Notes: generated by a model from the letters alone, not told the origin. 64,000 nucleotides of DNA from Desmodesmus armatus (GCA_007449985.2 VIIQ02000022.1:62001-126000), one strand, 5' to 3'. Positions 31,701 through 42,884 are shown, counted from the stretch's first letter. Program-made: numbers and translations.

Positions 31701-34700
31701 GACACCCCCCCCCCGCCCCCGCCGCCTCCCTGCCCCACACACACACTTTTTACTGTGCCTGCAGGTACTTTCCAGGGGAACGGGACGGGCTGAAGCGCTG
31801 CCTAGCCATGTGTTTGTGAGGGATGTGGCCCCTTAATCAGTCTCGGTTTCGATTTTGATACAGTCATCCCGTCCTCATCAGCAATGCTATCCATCCCTAT
31901 CAATGGCACCTGTGGGACTGTTGAGAGCACAACTGCCTCTACCAAGTGGTCGCTTCTTTACCTACTAGCATTCAAGCATTATTTCCTGCAGGGCAACGCT
32001 GTCCAACTGCCGTCGATGCGCTCCATGCTTTGCCTATCTTTGTGAAGTTATGTTTGTGCCTGATAGAACTGCTTGCATGTGACTCGCATGTGTGCTGTGT
32101 GCTAGCTGCACATGTATGCTCTATGTCTGCCCCCCCCCCCTTCAACAAACTCCCCCCCCCCCTACCTGGGTACATGAGGTTCTGTCCGGCACCCTCGGCC
32201 ACGCATATGACCGCGTGGCCCCGCTCCTCCAGCAGCTGCTGCAGGTACGACAGCATGCCACACGGACCATCAAGCTCAAAAGCCTCCTCTGAAAGAGACC
32301 AGCAGCAGCAGCAGAAGCAGCAGCGCACAACGAACATTCTGTCAGCCTCTGGCACCCCCAACCGTGCACAGGCAGGCAGGTGCTAACAGCCTGGCCCGTA
32401 TAATTTTTGGACCAGGCGTTGGGCACCTCCTGAAATAGTTGTGCGACGTCCCTCATCGGTGAGGCTTTGCCTCCGGGCCCCGGCAGTCAAGTTTACTCGG
32501 CTGAGTTGTGTGTGCCCCCCCCCCCCCCCCCGAACACCTAAACAAACAGCCTAGCAGCAAAGCTTGTATGCAAGCCCCCCCTTCCAAACGCAAACTCCCA
32601 CCCTGTACCAAGTGGTGCACTCCGTACCTGGTATTATGTTCCAAGTCCACCAGGATGCTGGCAAGACAAGATGCCTGGTGCCCCTCCCCCTACTCTTGCC
32701 TGCCTGTTGATCCCCCTCTCCTTCCCCACACCCCCGTCCCCGCCTTTCCTTCCCTACCTGTTGTAGTGGACCCCTGCCCCCCCCCCCCCACACACACACA
32801 CACCTGGTATCAAGCATATGTCCACCGCACCGCTGGCAAGGGATGACTGCAGGGCAATGAAGCCCGCACGGCGCCCAAACACCTGCAGCAACAGCAGCCA
32901 GCCATGCACAACAACTTGTTGCGTCAACAGTTTGCTAGATCAAAAGTGGTCACACCCTGGTGAGAGTGCCAGCACAGCCACCACCACAGGAACCACAGCT
33001 CCTGCCACAGCCATGTGAACCTACAAAGCCAGCTGCTGACCCGCCCCCTTGCGCCCCCCCCCCCTTCACCTTGACAATCCCCCCCCCCCCCCGCATGCGC
33101 TGGCTGCCCCCTCTCCCCCCTGATTTCATGCCTTCCTGCCTGCACCCCCCTTTCTCCCATCCTGTCGCCAGCCATCCCCCCCCCCACCTTGACGAGGCCC
33201 ACCCCCTTGCGTGCGCTGGCTGCCTCCACCTTGGCCGCCAGCAGTGGACGCGTGACCACCTCCTGGACAACAGTGTCAAACCCAAACGTCTTGTCCACCA
33301 ACATCACATCGTTGTCAATAGATTTGGGCACCTGGCACAGAAGAAGGGGGGGGGGCAAGAGCGGGTGCGGAAGTGGGTGAGGGAGTTTGTGACAGTGTGA
33401 CAGTGTGTGTCTGTGTGTAAGGAAGTGTGGGCCTGGCCATGGGCGCCAAACGTTACCATCAGAAATGGCGTGTAGGAGGGCATGCAAAGAGGGAAGAGGG
33501 GGGGGGGGGTTGTCCCCATCAGGAGCCTGAGTCCCAGACAGCTGTCTTAGCACACAGTTGATGTGTGCATGCAGCCAGCCAGACGGAGCCCCCCCAGACA
33601 CACATATCCTAATTTGAATACAACATTGCAACAAAATTCACGTGAATACATTGGTATTTTGGAACAGGACAACCACGCTAAGCTGTGTTCATGTCTCACC
33701 CCTGCGATGCAGCAAGGTATGGCCCTGCGCTGGCAGCCCTCCGCCAGCTGAGCAGCAAGCTGGTTGCCACCCTGGCCACCTATCACAAGCAGGATGTTGA
33801 TGCGCCTGCACACCAGCAGCAGCAGCAGCCCAAGCACTCCTTGGGGGGAGGGGCTTTGTGGCTCAGTGTGTTTTTGGCAGGTTACTCTACTTGGTTTGTT
33901 GGGCCCTTCTTCCTGAATCTGTCTTGTCTTGGATACATCTTCATCAATTCCCGCCTTGAGGGGGAACTGGGCTCATTCGGACTCAATATATACCTTCCGA
34001 CTTGAGAACACATATTTGCCTGCATGTGAGGAGTTTGCTTCAAATCCGTTTCACACCCTTGGCGCCTTCGAACCCGCCTTCAAACCCGTTTTACCACCCC
34101 TTTCATCCCTGTTTCAGGGCGCGACCCCCACTCACCAACGTGAAGTGGAAGGACATATCTATGCCACGTGTCCCTAGGCTGAAATGGCCTTGCCACCTGC
34201 AAGTCAACCTACACCTCAACGCCATGCAGCGAAGTCCTTGATTCAATGCTTAGGTAACCCCCTGGCCTGAAACCTATGTGACAATAAGCACGACATCACC
34301 ACCCTGCTCACCAGAACTCCAGTTTGTCTAGTATGGCCTCCAGCCGGTCCTCATATGTCATAAACAGGGGACTGGACCGGCGGCCCCTCACACTGCCGCT
34401 GCTGCTGCTGCTGGTTGGGGAGGACCTGCCGCTGCTGCTGCTGCCATTGCTATCGCTGCCGGTGTCTTCATCGCTGCTGCTGGTGGAGAGCACGGATGCA
34501 CCTGCTGATGCTGATGCTGCACCATCCTCACCATGCTGCTGACTGCTGTGGTGGTGGTGCTGATGGTGGTGGTGTGATCGCTTGAGGCGGTGGTCATTGC
34601 TGGTGCCGAGGATGGTGCCGCCTGTGGAAGCAAACAGTCAGACAAAGATGTGTGGCAAACACTGCAACAACAGACAACTGTCTTTCTCGCTCAACCAACA

Positions 34701-37359
34701 CAGCAGTCAGTGGGCAAAGAGGAAATTCCTAATCGTTGCTGGGTGCCTAGGATGGCGCCGCCTGGGTGGGCAAACAGGCAGTGGCGATGCAGTCCCCACA
34801 CCAGTTATCAATCGACACAGCAACAGCAGTCACATGCTGGCAAGAGTGGCGGGGTCCTGTGGACACTCTGCAACCAGTGGCACCTGAGCAGGTGCTGCGA
34901 GGGTGGTGGTGATGGTCTCAGTCCGGACTTTGGAGGTTCCCCAAAGCCCGCATAAGCCCCCTCCAAAGCCCCCAAACCTGGACCACTCCCCACCTGTGAG
35001 GTGTATCCAATCGACCTTGTCTTGCGTCAGCATCACACGCTTGGCATTTGAGCCTAGCCCCCTCCTGCCCCTCTCACTGTGCCTCCCCCCCCCCTCCCTC
35101 CTTTCCCCCCAAGCCCAAAGCTACCTATCACGTAACCCGTGATCCCGGGATCATCCCTCACCTGTAACATGCATTTGCCCAGTGTGAGCACCACAGAATA
35201 AGCTTCCCAAGCCCCCCTGCCCCACCCCACCCCCCTCTCACCCTGCGTGCCCGCCTCCCACCGCCTGTCCCCCTGCCTGCCCCCCCTCCTTCCCCTCAAG
35301 TCGAGAGGTTTGGGATTCACTGACACCCAAACCCTGGACCATACAACACAGCATTCTCATAAGTGAAGTGGCCTGTCAATGCAGCCTTGACATTGCATCT
35401 ATAAATGCAAGTCAATGCCTCGTCCTCCCCTCACCTGTGAGGTGTATGCCATCGATTTTGTCTGGAGTCAGCACCACAGGCTTGGCATCTCGCGCCCAGA
35501 ACCCACGCATGCCGTACCTGCGCCCAGAACCCATGCAGCACACACACAAACCATCATCATCACACATCTTCCAGCGAGCTCAATATTCAAATAGCGACAG
35601 TTCTACCCAGGTGCTATACATCTCACAAGCAGAACAACCAAGTGACCTACGATGAAGACACCAGGATGCCCGAACCATTCATGGCCCTCAAACAGTAGAG
35701 GAGTGTGATGCAAAATGGCCCTTGAACAGCAGAGGAGTGTGATGCAAAATGTGATACAGAGTATAACATACCAGCACACACTACATGGCATTTTTGCATT
35801 GCACTCTCGCGAAGATACGCAGCTGCAACAAGCTGCACCCCCCCCCCCCGGGCGGAAGACTGCCCTTCCAAAAAGAATCACTCTCCCTGACCTCAGTGCC
35901 TTATGCCTTGGCTCTGAAGGCTGATAGGATCCCTAGCAAGGACCCCCCCCTTGTCCTCACCCTCACCCGCACCCTCCCTTGCAGCCACCCCCGCAACCCT
36001 TGCAACCACCCCTCCTCCCACCTGATGCCCATGACGTTGTCCTCAGGCACCCCATAGTCCCCCAGGCGCTTGACCATAGCCTCAATCGTGTCATTCATGC
36101 CGGGGCAGATGTTGCCTGCAAACACACACACGTGCACCTGTTGAATGAAAGTCGTGTGCTAAACACATACACACTGGTACCAATGATGTTTATGTACGGC
36201 ATGTACAAACAACGCCCATACAAACACATGTGCACTCCATGTGTGTACACACAATACTTTCATTTCAATCCATGTTCTTCAACATCAAGAGTGTCTTCAT
36301 CTGCAGACAGACAGTCCATGTCAATGCTCTCCATCACAACATGACACCAGGTGCTGCTCGGGAAGCACCAGATGAGGCGATCTGACTGCCCCCCCCCCCC
36401 ACACACACACACACACAAACACACACATTTTTTCTGTCTGCCCATCCTGCCCACCCAATACCAGCTTCCGTCCCTGTGTTCCCGCTCCCCGCTCCCTCCC
36501 CAAACTGCCTCCCACATCACCTGTAGTGACGATTGCCGCTGTCACTGTTGCAGGGTCAAAGTAAATATTTTCGCGAGGCCCCGCCCTCAATGCATATGGG
36601 GGAAGCGGCATCACCGTGTTGTAGTGCGACGACTGCTGCTGCTGTTGTTGCTGCTGCTGCTGCTGACCGCTCCCTGCACCTGCTGCTGCTGCTCGCTCAA
36701 CAGCGTCAAAGCCATCGCCACTCCCCTGCATGCTGCCGTACACCCCAGAGGACAGGGCAAGGTGCCCATCCAGGCTGCCAGCACCAGCGCCACTGCTGCT
36801 GCCACTGCTGCTGCTGCCGCTGTTTGTGCTAGGGGTGCTTTGCAGGGCTGATGCCCTGTGTGCCCCAATGCTGGAGCTGCAGGCAAAGTCCATGACGTTG
36901 ATGGCTACGCGGTCGTCATCTGACACATACCTGCACAGTATACACGTAGCTTTTAGAAGCTGTTGATCAGGTTAGGCACTGCAAGCGTGAATGGTAGGGT
37001 GTGCATTCCCAACCAACAGCAGCAGCCAACACCAACTGCAGCAAACATGAGCACATAGGCATAACACACATGTAAACATCACCACACAGGAACCACATCA
37101 ATGGCGATGCCACAATCTAGTTTGACAGGGGCAAGGTTTGTTGGGGAGAGGTGAGGACTCAGGGCAACTGGGGCACGTGGGGGAAGGGGGGGAGGAGGCG
37201 GTGTAACACTACCTTAGAGCGTGACTTACTTGCCCTCCCACACTCCTGCCAGGTTAGTGAGCAGGGGGTTTTGTCGTGGTGGCCCCAGCAGGTCCCTCAT
37301 GTGTGGGCACTGCAGCACCTGGTCAAACGGGGTGTCCAGCTTGGCGGGAGGGACTGCAC

Positions 37360-37400
<41 letters not shown>

Positions 37401-38228
37401 GGCAGCAGCAGTAGCAGCAGCAGCAGCGGCAGCAGCAGCGACAGCAGCAGCAGTAGCATGGGGTGTCAAACCTGGCAGGTGGGACTGCAGGGAGCAGGGG
37501 AAGGAACTGAGGTGTCTCTTGCTCCGTCGACAGTATATGTGGTAGGCCCCTATCAGTCCAAGTATCTCAATACTGCACGCTCTCTGAGCCTGTTGGCTAC
37601 ATGCGTGACGAGTTGGCGATTGAATGCACGCGCAACTGCCCTTTACTTGATACAGCAGAGGGCGAGCTGCACGGCGTATGGAAAACAGCCAGGCAAGCAA
37701 GTCAGCACACGTGAGTGCAGGCCCCACTACATGTAGGGGATGCATGTGTTGCACATGCAGCAAGGCAGCCGAAGGTGCAGTCTGCAGCAGCGGATCAGGC
37801 ACACACTTGCGTAGAGGATGTGTGCATCCGCCTTGATGGGCGGCACTGCCTCTGGCTCCCTTGGAATAGGTTGGGGGCCTGAAACAGCTCGGAAAACATC
37901 ATACGGGCCTGAAAGAAATGAATGAGTAGGGTTGGCTTGGTCCGCAAGACAGTTAGAATATGGGTCTCTCTTTGATAGCTGCTGCTTTGCTCGGTGCTGC
38001 TAGCCTGTGGTGCTGGGGACCCTGCTCGACAGCTGAGATAACCTCACCTTTCCAGGACTGCTGCTCTGCATTTGCTGCTGCTGGGTCATCCTGGTTTCCA
38101 GGTTTGGATGCAGCAGCTATCACTCCGAAACGCCCGCATCCCCAGTCAGGCTGCCTGCGCGATGTGCCGGCACAAACTCTGACTGATTGTCGTTCAAACC
38201 GCGCCGTCTGAAGGTTTCGAAGATGCAT
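28741..38228 (-). CDS. PFK: ATP-dependent 6-phosphofructokinase, plant type, probably plastid
   Basis: Phosphorylates fructose-6-phosphate to fructose-1,6-bisphosphate. Fifteen exons join in phase to about 725 residues: 38048-38228, 37807-37908, 37230-37353, 36521-36930, 36022-36115, 35435-35517, 34312-34621, 33700-33805, 33188-33331, 32804-32882, 32166-32288, 30396-30529, 29611-29695, 29182-29251, 28741-28873. Motifs: RAGPRENIYF, NICPGMN, GGTILGTS, VIGGQGGN, VPKSIDNDVMLVDKTFGFDT, FGRRAGFIALQSSLASG, CVAEGAGQN, LRDIGLFL, VKYIDPSNM and VDPRGKNWNRLRAA. The GGDGT loop of most ATP-PFKs reads GGQGG; plastid plant PFK4/5 have GGNGT there. Two insertions (Gln/Ser-rich in exon 4, His/Ser-rich in exon 7) lengthen it. 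The basic N-terminus suggests a plastid transit peptide; start ATG 38228 is one of several in-frame choices. Confidence 0.94.
30122..30182 (+). repeat. Dispersed repeat family B, partial copy B5
   Basis: Only the right-hand end of family B is present: CCTGTCATCATGACATG, CACTTGATGGATGTAACTCATG. In PFK intron 12. Confidence 0.75.
30610..30662 (-). other. Diverged copy of PFK exon 12 acceptor end
   Basis: CAGCTTGGGG-TGCCGGCTGCTCCAGAGG-ATG matches the 5' part of exon 12 (30486-30535) at most positions, upstream of the real exon in transcription order. The frame is not kept and its acceptor is weak. Confidence 0.75.
30940..31147 (+). repeat. Dispersed repeat family B, copy B1 (most complete)
   Basis: Blocks in order: GAGTCTTACAG, CAGCAGCAGC, TAGACCACT, AGCAATCAGTGGTCCC, CACCGACATCAGACAAGTATC, AGGTGAAAC, CACGTTTACCA, ATGTGCGTGTCGGAACGCAC, GTCATCATGACATGCACTTG-like, GGTTGTAACTCATGTGTTTAAC. 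Lies in PFK intron 11. No ORF and no clear terminal inverted repeats. Confidence 0.9.
31186..31246 (-). other. Second diverged copy of PFK exon 12 acceptor end
   Basis: GGCTCCATCCAGAGGTATGCC and TCTCCTTATCTGTGTATG repeat the start of exon 12 and its acceptor, some 660 bp upstream in transcription order, split by a short insertion. Confidence 0.7.
31500..31670 (-). mobile_element. SINE-like element, copy S2 (PFK intron 11)
   Basis: Minus-strand copy beginning with a T-arm-like GTATGGGTTCAACCCACATG, then GGTCCGGGAACTGGGCACCTCC, GGCGTCTCTCCTC, GTGTGAGGCT, GGCTCCCGGCAGCC and GTGTGTGGCCAGCC. Same block order as the other three copies. Confidence 0.75.
32166..32288 (-). other. PFK exon 11 between two SINE-bearing introns
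   Basis: Codes E-EAFELDGPCGMLSYLQQLL through CVAEGAGQN-LMYP. It is the only coding sequence between copies S2 and S3, which lie in opposite orientation in neighbouring introns. Recorded because opposite SINE copies around one exon are a classic setting for inverted-repeat RNA pairing (inference). Confidence 0.8.
32398..32515 (+). mobile_element. SINE-like element, copy S3, head-truncated (PFK intron 10)
   Basis: Contains GGACCAGGCGTTGGGCACCTCC, CGTCCCTCATCGGTGAGGC, TTTGCCTCCGGGCCCCGGCAG and GTTTACTCGGCTGAGTTG, then runs into poly-C. The tRNA-like head is missing or too diverged to see. Confidence 0.7.
34990..35056 (-). other. Diverged copy of PFK exon 6
   Basis: Reads S-N-A-K-R-V-M-L-T-Q-D-K-V-D-W-I-H-L-T-G, against D-A-K-P-V-V-L-T-P-D-K-I-D-G-I-H-L-T-G in exon 6, with the same donor phase and a GT donor. 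It lies about 440 bp downstream of exon 6 in transcription order. No acceptor in matching phase was found. Could be a decayed duplicate or a rarely used alternative exon. Confidence 0.75.
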
Positions 38229-38504
38229 TGGTTGCGTATATGCAAAGTGCAGTGTTGATCCTCCCACCACCCAGGTCGAAAGACCATACATCAGATCATG
38301 TTCTTTATCGTACTTCACATACGATACTGACGAGACGCGGCCAACGAAAGCATTGAGTGCCTTCCGAAGGTTTTTACTGAGATCAGATCATGACCTCCCA
38401 TGCTCAAAACACACACAACGCAATACGACTCAGGGCCAACACACAAGGAAGCCACGGTGCACTATCATCTTGAAGTTCTTGAGTTCAACAGTCTTCTGCA
38501 AGGG
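38229..38504. promoter_or_regulatory. Shared upstream region of divergent PFK and GNA1 genes
   Basis: Only 276 bp separate the two inferred start codons, so both promoters and 5' UTRs must lie here or overlap the opposite gene. GATCAGATCATG occurs at about 38380-38391 and a similar CATCAGATCATG near 38290. No clear TATA box. Confidence 0.6.
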
Positions 38505-41281
38505 ATGGCCAGCAGCACAGCAGACGTAGTTGACACTGTGACATTGCGCCAGCTGGGCGGTAGTGATTTTCAAAAAGGTGGGTGGACTCCAAGTCCAGGG
38601 ATCTTCAGTTCTCATTCACCGCTAGTGCTGAAGTCAAGGAGTAGCAGAGTCAGCACACATAAGGCACCTGCCGCGCCTGCTTGGTCACTGATTCAACATG
38701 AGGGACAGATGGCGCTCTCATGCTCCAGGGCGCTGCCCCTGCTACACCCGCTGCTGACACTCATGGGTGGTGCAGGTTTCCTGCAGCTGCTGTCCCAGCT
38801 GACAGTCGTTGGAGATGTGAGCAAGGAGGCATTTGAAGGTCAGACATACTGATACACAGCTGCACGCACTGCCACACGGCTGTGCACACAGCTTTACACC
38901 ATTGAACAGTGTATGCAGCCTGCGAACAGCCCACAACATCTGTACAGCACACTGCACAGCACAGCCCGTGAGCAGGCTGTAACAGGCCGCACACAGCTAA
39001 ACGCTGCATCACCCTGTTGGAAAGTGCTTGCTACTGAGGGGGCATCACAAGGATGCAGCTGCAAAATGGGCACCGTGCACTGTGACATGCCGCCTGTGTT
39101 GGCACATAACTGACATACAAGCAGCCAATGCATACACTAGCACAACAGTCAAAGTTGTGTCATACGACTTTGCGATGTCACGTGTGTGTGTGTGGGGGGG
39201 GGGGGGGGGCATGTGCACACTTGAGCATCCAGCCATTTTGAAGTCAGCAGGAGATTCAAGGATGTGTTATGGGAATCTGCCTTCTGCAGGTCGACTAGCA
39301 GAGCTTGAGGCCAATGAAGACTACTACATTGCAGTGGCAGAAGGTGTGTACACCTGGCACACTCCTGGTCACAAAGCAATCTCACACAGCACACACCACC
39401 AGCCTCTTCCCAATCTCAGTTTACCCCCCCCCCCACACACACACACTCACACCCATGACGTGGGCATCGGGGTCAGCAGAGGCTGAGTGCATTCAGAGGC
39501 CCACTAGACTTCACAGTGTCAACACACGCCTGGCAACCTGCCAGTTCATCTCACCAGGACAGTGTCGTGTCAACACATACACGATGCACATGTAGGGCAT
39601 GCATGCGATCCTAGCAAATTTCACAAGTAGGACTGCTGGTGTATTGACACAGAGCGTACATGTACAGCATGACTGCTAGGACTGTGTCCTGTGGATGTAT
39701 TTTGACCCTCGTGTTGTGCAGACGCTTCATTGGGCAAGCTTGTGGGTACAGCAGCACTCATCATAGAGCGCAAGTTCATCCACGACTGCGGCAAGGTACG
39801 CACCCACACACTTGACATGTACTTGGACACCTTGAAGTCAAACCAGCCGATGCATTACGACAAGCCTGACATGACAGCCAATTGTGTCGAGCAGTCATCA
39901 GTGCGCCTTGAAAGGGGGCCTCTTTGTAACGAAACACACACTGACTGACCAGCCCCTGTCAAATACGTATAGCAGTGACAGCAGCACCAGCAGCAGCAGC
40001 AGCAGCTGCTCCCAGACAGACCCCCCTCCTTCCCCCAGCCAGCACTAAGGCAACCAGCTGAGAGCAGCTGCAATGCATACTCCCCCCTACCCCCCCCCCC
40101 CTCTTTGTCCCCCAGGTTGGCCACATAGAGGATGTTGTTGTGGACGCAGCTGCACGCGGCAAAAACCTGGGCAAGCGGTGAGCTGGCTGGCACCGTGTCT
40201 GAGCGACAGCAGAAGCAGTTGGCAGGCACCATCTCTGAGCAGCAGCAGTGAATGCAGCAACCTGTGTGCTTGCAGCTTACAATTGGTCACAACTGCTGGC
40301 ACTAAGGTCTGATAGACTGATGTGCAGGTTGCAGTCAATGACGCTTTGATTCCCCCTTACCCCTCAACCTAAAGTCCTTCCCCTGAACCCTGAACTCCGT
40401 CCTGTGCGCAGGTTGATAGATGAGTTGCTGCGTGTGAGCAAGGCACATGGGTGCTACAAGGTAATCCTGGACTGCTCTGAGGCCAACCAGCCGTTCTACG
40501 AAAAGTGTGGGCTCATAAGGAAGGAGGTGCAGATGGTGGGTGGGTGTGGACGCTGGATGTATGTGCCACCAAATGCACGTGATGAACTGGTTATTGGTTA
40601 CATCATAAGAGGAATGACATCAAGATAAGTCGTAGGTGAAGCCTGACGTTGTCATGATCCCGTAGGCGCACTATCAGACGGGGGTGCTAGGCTAGCCGGC
40701 GTGTGCAGGGCTTGTGGACAGCACGACCTCACAGCGGGCATGCATCTCCTTTCAGCCCCCCCCCCCCTGCGGACAACACACCTATCACTATCATGCGCAG
40801 CAGTGTGTTGACACATGAGTTGCAACCAGCCATTCTGATTGGGTCAGGATGTGTCGTAAAAAGTGTGTGCCTTAGCGCAGTGCTTGGCGTTTCCCCCCAA
40901 GGTTCCCAGAGGGGGGGGGGGGGGCATCCCCAAAAGGCTGGCCACACACGACTCAGCTGAGTAAACCCGATTGCCGGGAGACGGAGGCAAAGCCTCACCG
41001 ATGAGGACTCCCAACACACCTCGTGCTGCTGCGCGCCCATGCTTTGATTGCATCAGATGTGTCACGCTCTTCGGCCTATAACCCTCCATCAGTCCAAGTG
41101 TCTTGCAGTATATGTCTGGAGGTGCCCAGCGTCCAGACCACAACAAGTGTGGGAGTCGAACCCACACGTCTCCTTGGTGCTGTTTGCTTGCAGCTCAACT
41201 GCATGCCTGGTGTTCTCAGTGCCTCCCCGCAACACTCGGTGCTGTTTGTATCGTGTGCAGGTCAAGTACCTGGACAGATGA
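38505..41281 (+). CDS. GNA1: Glucosamine-6-phosphate N-acetyltransferase
   Basis: GNAT-fold enzyme transferring acetyl from acetyl-CoA to glucosamine-6-phosphate in UDP-GlcNAc synthesis. Exons 38505-38577, 38776-38838, 39290-39343, 39722-39795, 40116-40177, 40412-40535 and 41261-41281 join in phase to 156 residues, the usual length. Recognisable stretches: MASSTADVVDTVTLRQLGGS-DF, KGFLQLLSQLTVVGDV, GKLVGTAALIIERKFIHDCG, VGHIEDVVVDAAARGKNLGKR (acetyl-CoA loop), CYKVILDCSEANQPFYEKCG and the C-terminal QMVKYLDR. The last exon codes only six residues plus stop, typical of the conserved end. The last intron carries SINE copy S4. Upstream ATG codons in the same long frame were rejected because similarity begins at MASST. 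Confidence 0.95.
40931..41172 (-). mobile_element. SINE-like element, copy S4 with intact B-box (GNA1 last intron)
   Basis: On the minus strand it begins ACGTGTGGGTTCGACTCCCA, a perfect tRNA T-arm/B-box, followed by GGTCTGGACGCTGGGCACCTCC, then about 100 bp absent from the other copies, then CCTCATCGGTGAGGCTTTG, CTCCCGGCAATCGGG, TTTACTCAGCTGAGTCG and TGTGTGGCCAGCC. Confidence 0.8.
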
Positions 41282-42884
41282 TCTGCAGGCATCGCGCGGC
41301 AGCAGCAGCGGCACCCTGGCCTTGCGTGCACTGGTGAACAGTCATGGCTGAGGGCTGTTCACATTGCCATGCAACAGCCGCTGTCTTCACATGTTGACCA
41401 ATGCTGCGCATGCTCTCATCGGTGGACTGCTCGCAAGAGGATCAACAGCCATGAAAATGCCAACGCCGTCTTGGAGGTGCATGTGTAGCCTCTTGTTAGA
41501 TCCTCGTGAGCCTTCTATCCTCTTGTGCCGCTGCGTTTGCACTGTGATTGGTGCAACTGCAGGCGCAGGCTTGCCGGCAGTGCAGCACCCTGTACATGTT
41601 TGCTTGTACTTTGCTTGGTGTATTGAGTGGCGTGTAACATGAGGTTCTGTTCATCAAGTGCAGGGATTCTCCAAACCAAGTGACAGTCAAAAGTAAATTC
41701 TTCTTTGTATGATGGTGTGCAGCTGCAGTGGAGTGTGCACCAATTGGTTGGTGTTTACTCCGTGCACTTGTCTGGGTCACTCCCTTGGCCTGTGTGCTTT
41801 TGGGCGGGGGCGGGGGCGGGGGGGAGGTGCAAAGTGTCTAATCCTCTGGTTCGATTGAGAGGTCAGTGGTGTTCATGTGCGTGCCAGAAACATCTCACCT
41901 AAACAGACCAGCAACAGACCAACTATAACTGAGGGCTCAGCAACTTGCCAGCTTGTTATGGAACTGTTTGACACAAGGCTTGGTAACCATCTGGTACTGC
42001 CTGTGCCCATGTGTGGCCACAGCAGAGCTCACTGCACGTTGCAGTAGCACCTACTGGTGGGTGGGGAAAAACTTGTACAACAAACCCGTAGAGTCCCTAA
42101 GCCACCATGGAGGCCCTTGGGAGGACAACCCAATTCCTCACCAAACTGCTATGCTACACTATGGCAGGGTGGCTGGTACAGTGTGCATGTACAGCACAAG
42201 CATATATGTCCCACAATTGTATGTGCAGCATGCTCCAACTTGAAGGGCTGTGGAAACAACAGGCAAACCTGGGCTGACCCCACAGGCATGTATCAAACGG
42301 TTGCTCTGTGCATCTATTTAAGGGTGGTTATTGGTGAGTGCAATGCCTCCAGCTGCTGGCTGTAGCTCGTCACAGTGCATGAAACACAGCTGCTCTGCTT
42401 TGAAGCTCTGACTAGCAGCAGCATGGCGGCAGCTTGGGTTGAGCTTTAGCCCAACCCCCCACACTGTGCATGTAGTGCAGAGGTTGATGGGCGCGGCGAG
42501 AACCTACACAAACCCTCCCAGACACATCCTCAGCCTGCCCAGGTAGGTGCAGGTGCAAGCATGGGTGTGTAGGTCAGCCACCACTGCATGTACTGCACGG
42601 GCAACGCACCGCCTGCTGTAGGGTCCATGCATGTTTTGGGCATATGCAGGGGCACTATGTAGGCAGCAGACAGGGAGCAATCCCAACTTCCAGTTCTTCA
42701 GCTTCATCAGCAGCTACAGCCACTGCCACTGCTACAGCCTGCCACTGCTGCAGCCTCCGCAGGCTTTAGCAGTGACCAGCACCTGTTGATTTGCTTGTGC
42801 CTGGGGTGCCTGCTTCCTGCCGAAGGCAGCAGGCACGCTGTGGCAACCCCCCTGCAGCTGCAGCCGCCCCCTGCACAGAGCTGC
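41282..42884. other. Intergenic region between convergent GNA1 and carrier genes
   Basis: About 1.6 kb of 3' flanks. One good GNA1 poly(A) signal. I saw no gene, tRNA or strong repeat apart from a poly-G run near 41810-41824. Confidence 0.6.
41633..41637 (+). promoter_or_regulatory. Poly(A) signal TGTAA for GNA1
   Basis: TGTAA in the context GCGTGTAACATG, about 350 nt after the GNA1 stop codon; a plausible algal 3' UTR length. Confidence 0.55.

Noticed and set aside
41140..41175. Functional tRNA gene at the T-arm-like sequence
   Set aside because: Only the T-arm/B-box is present. No acceptor, D or anticodon stems can be drawn, and the adjoining sequence belongs to a dispersed family.
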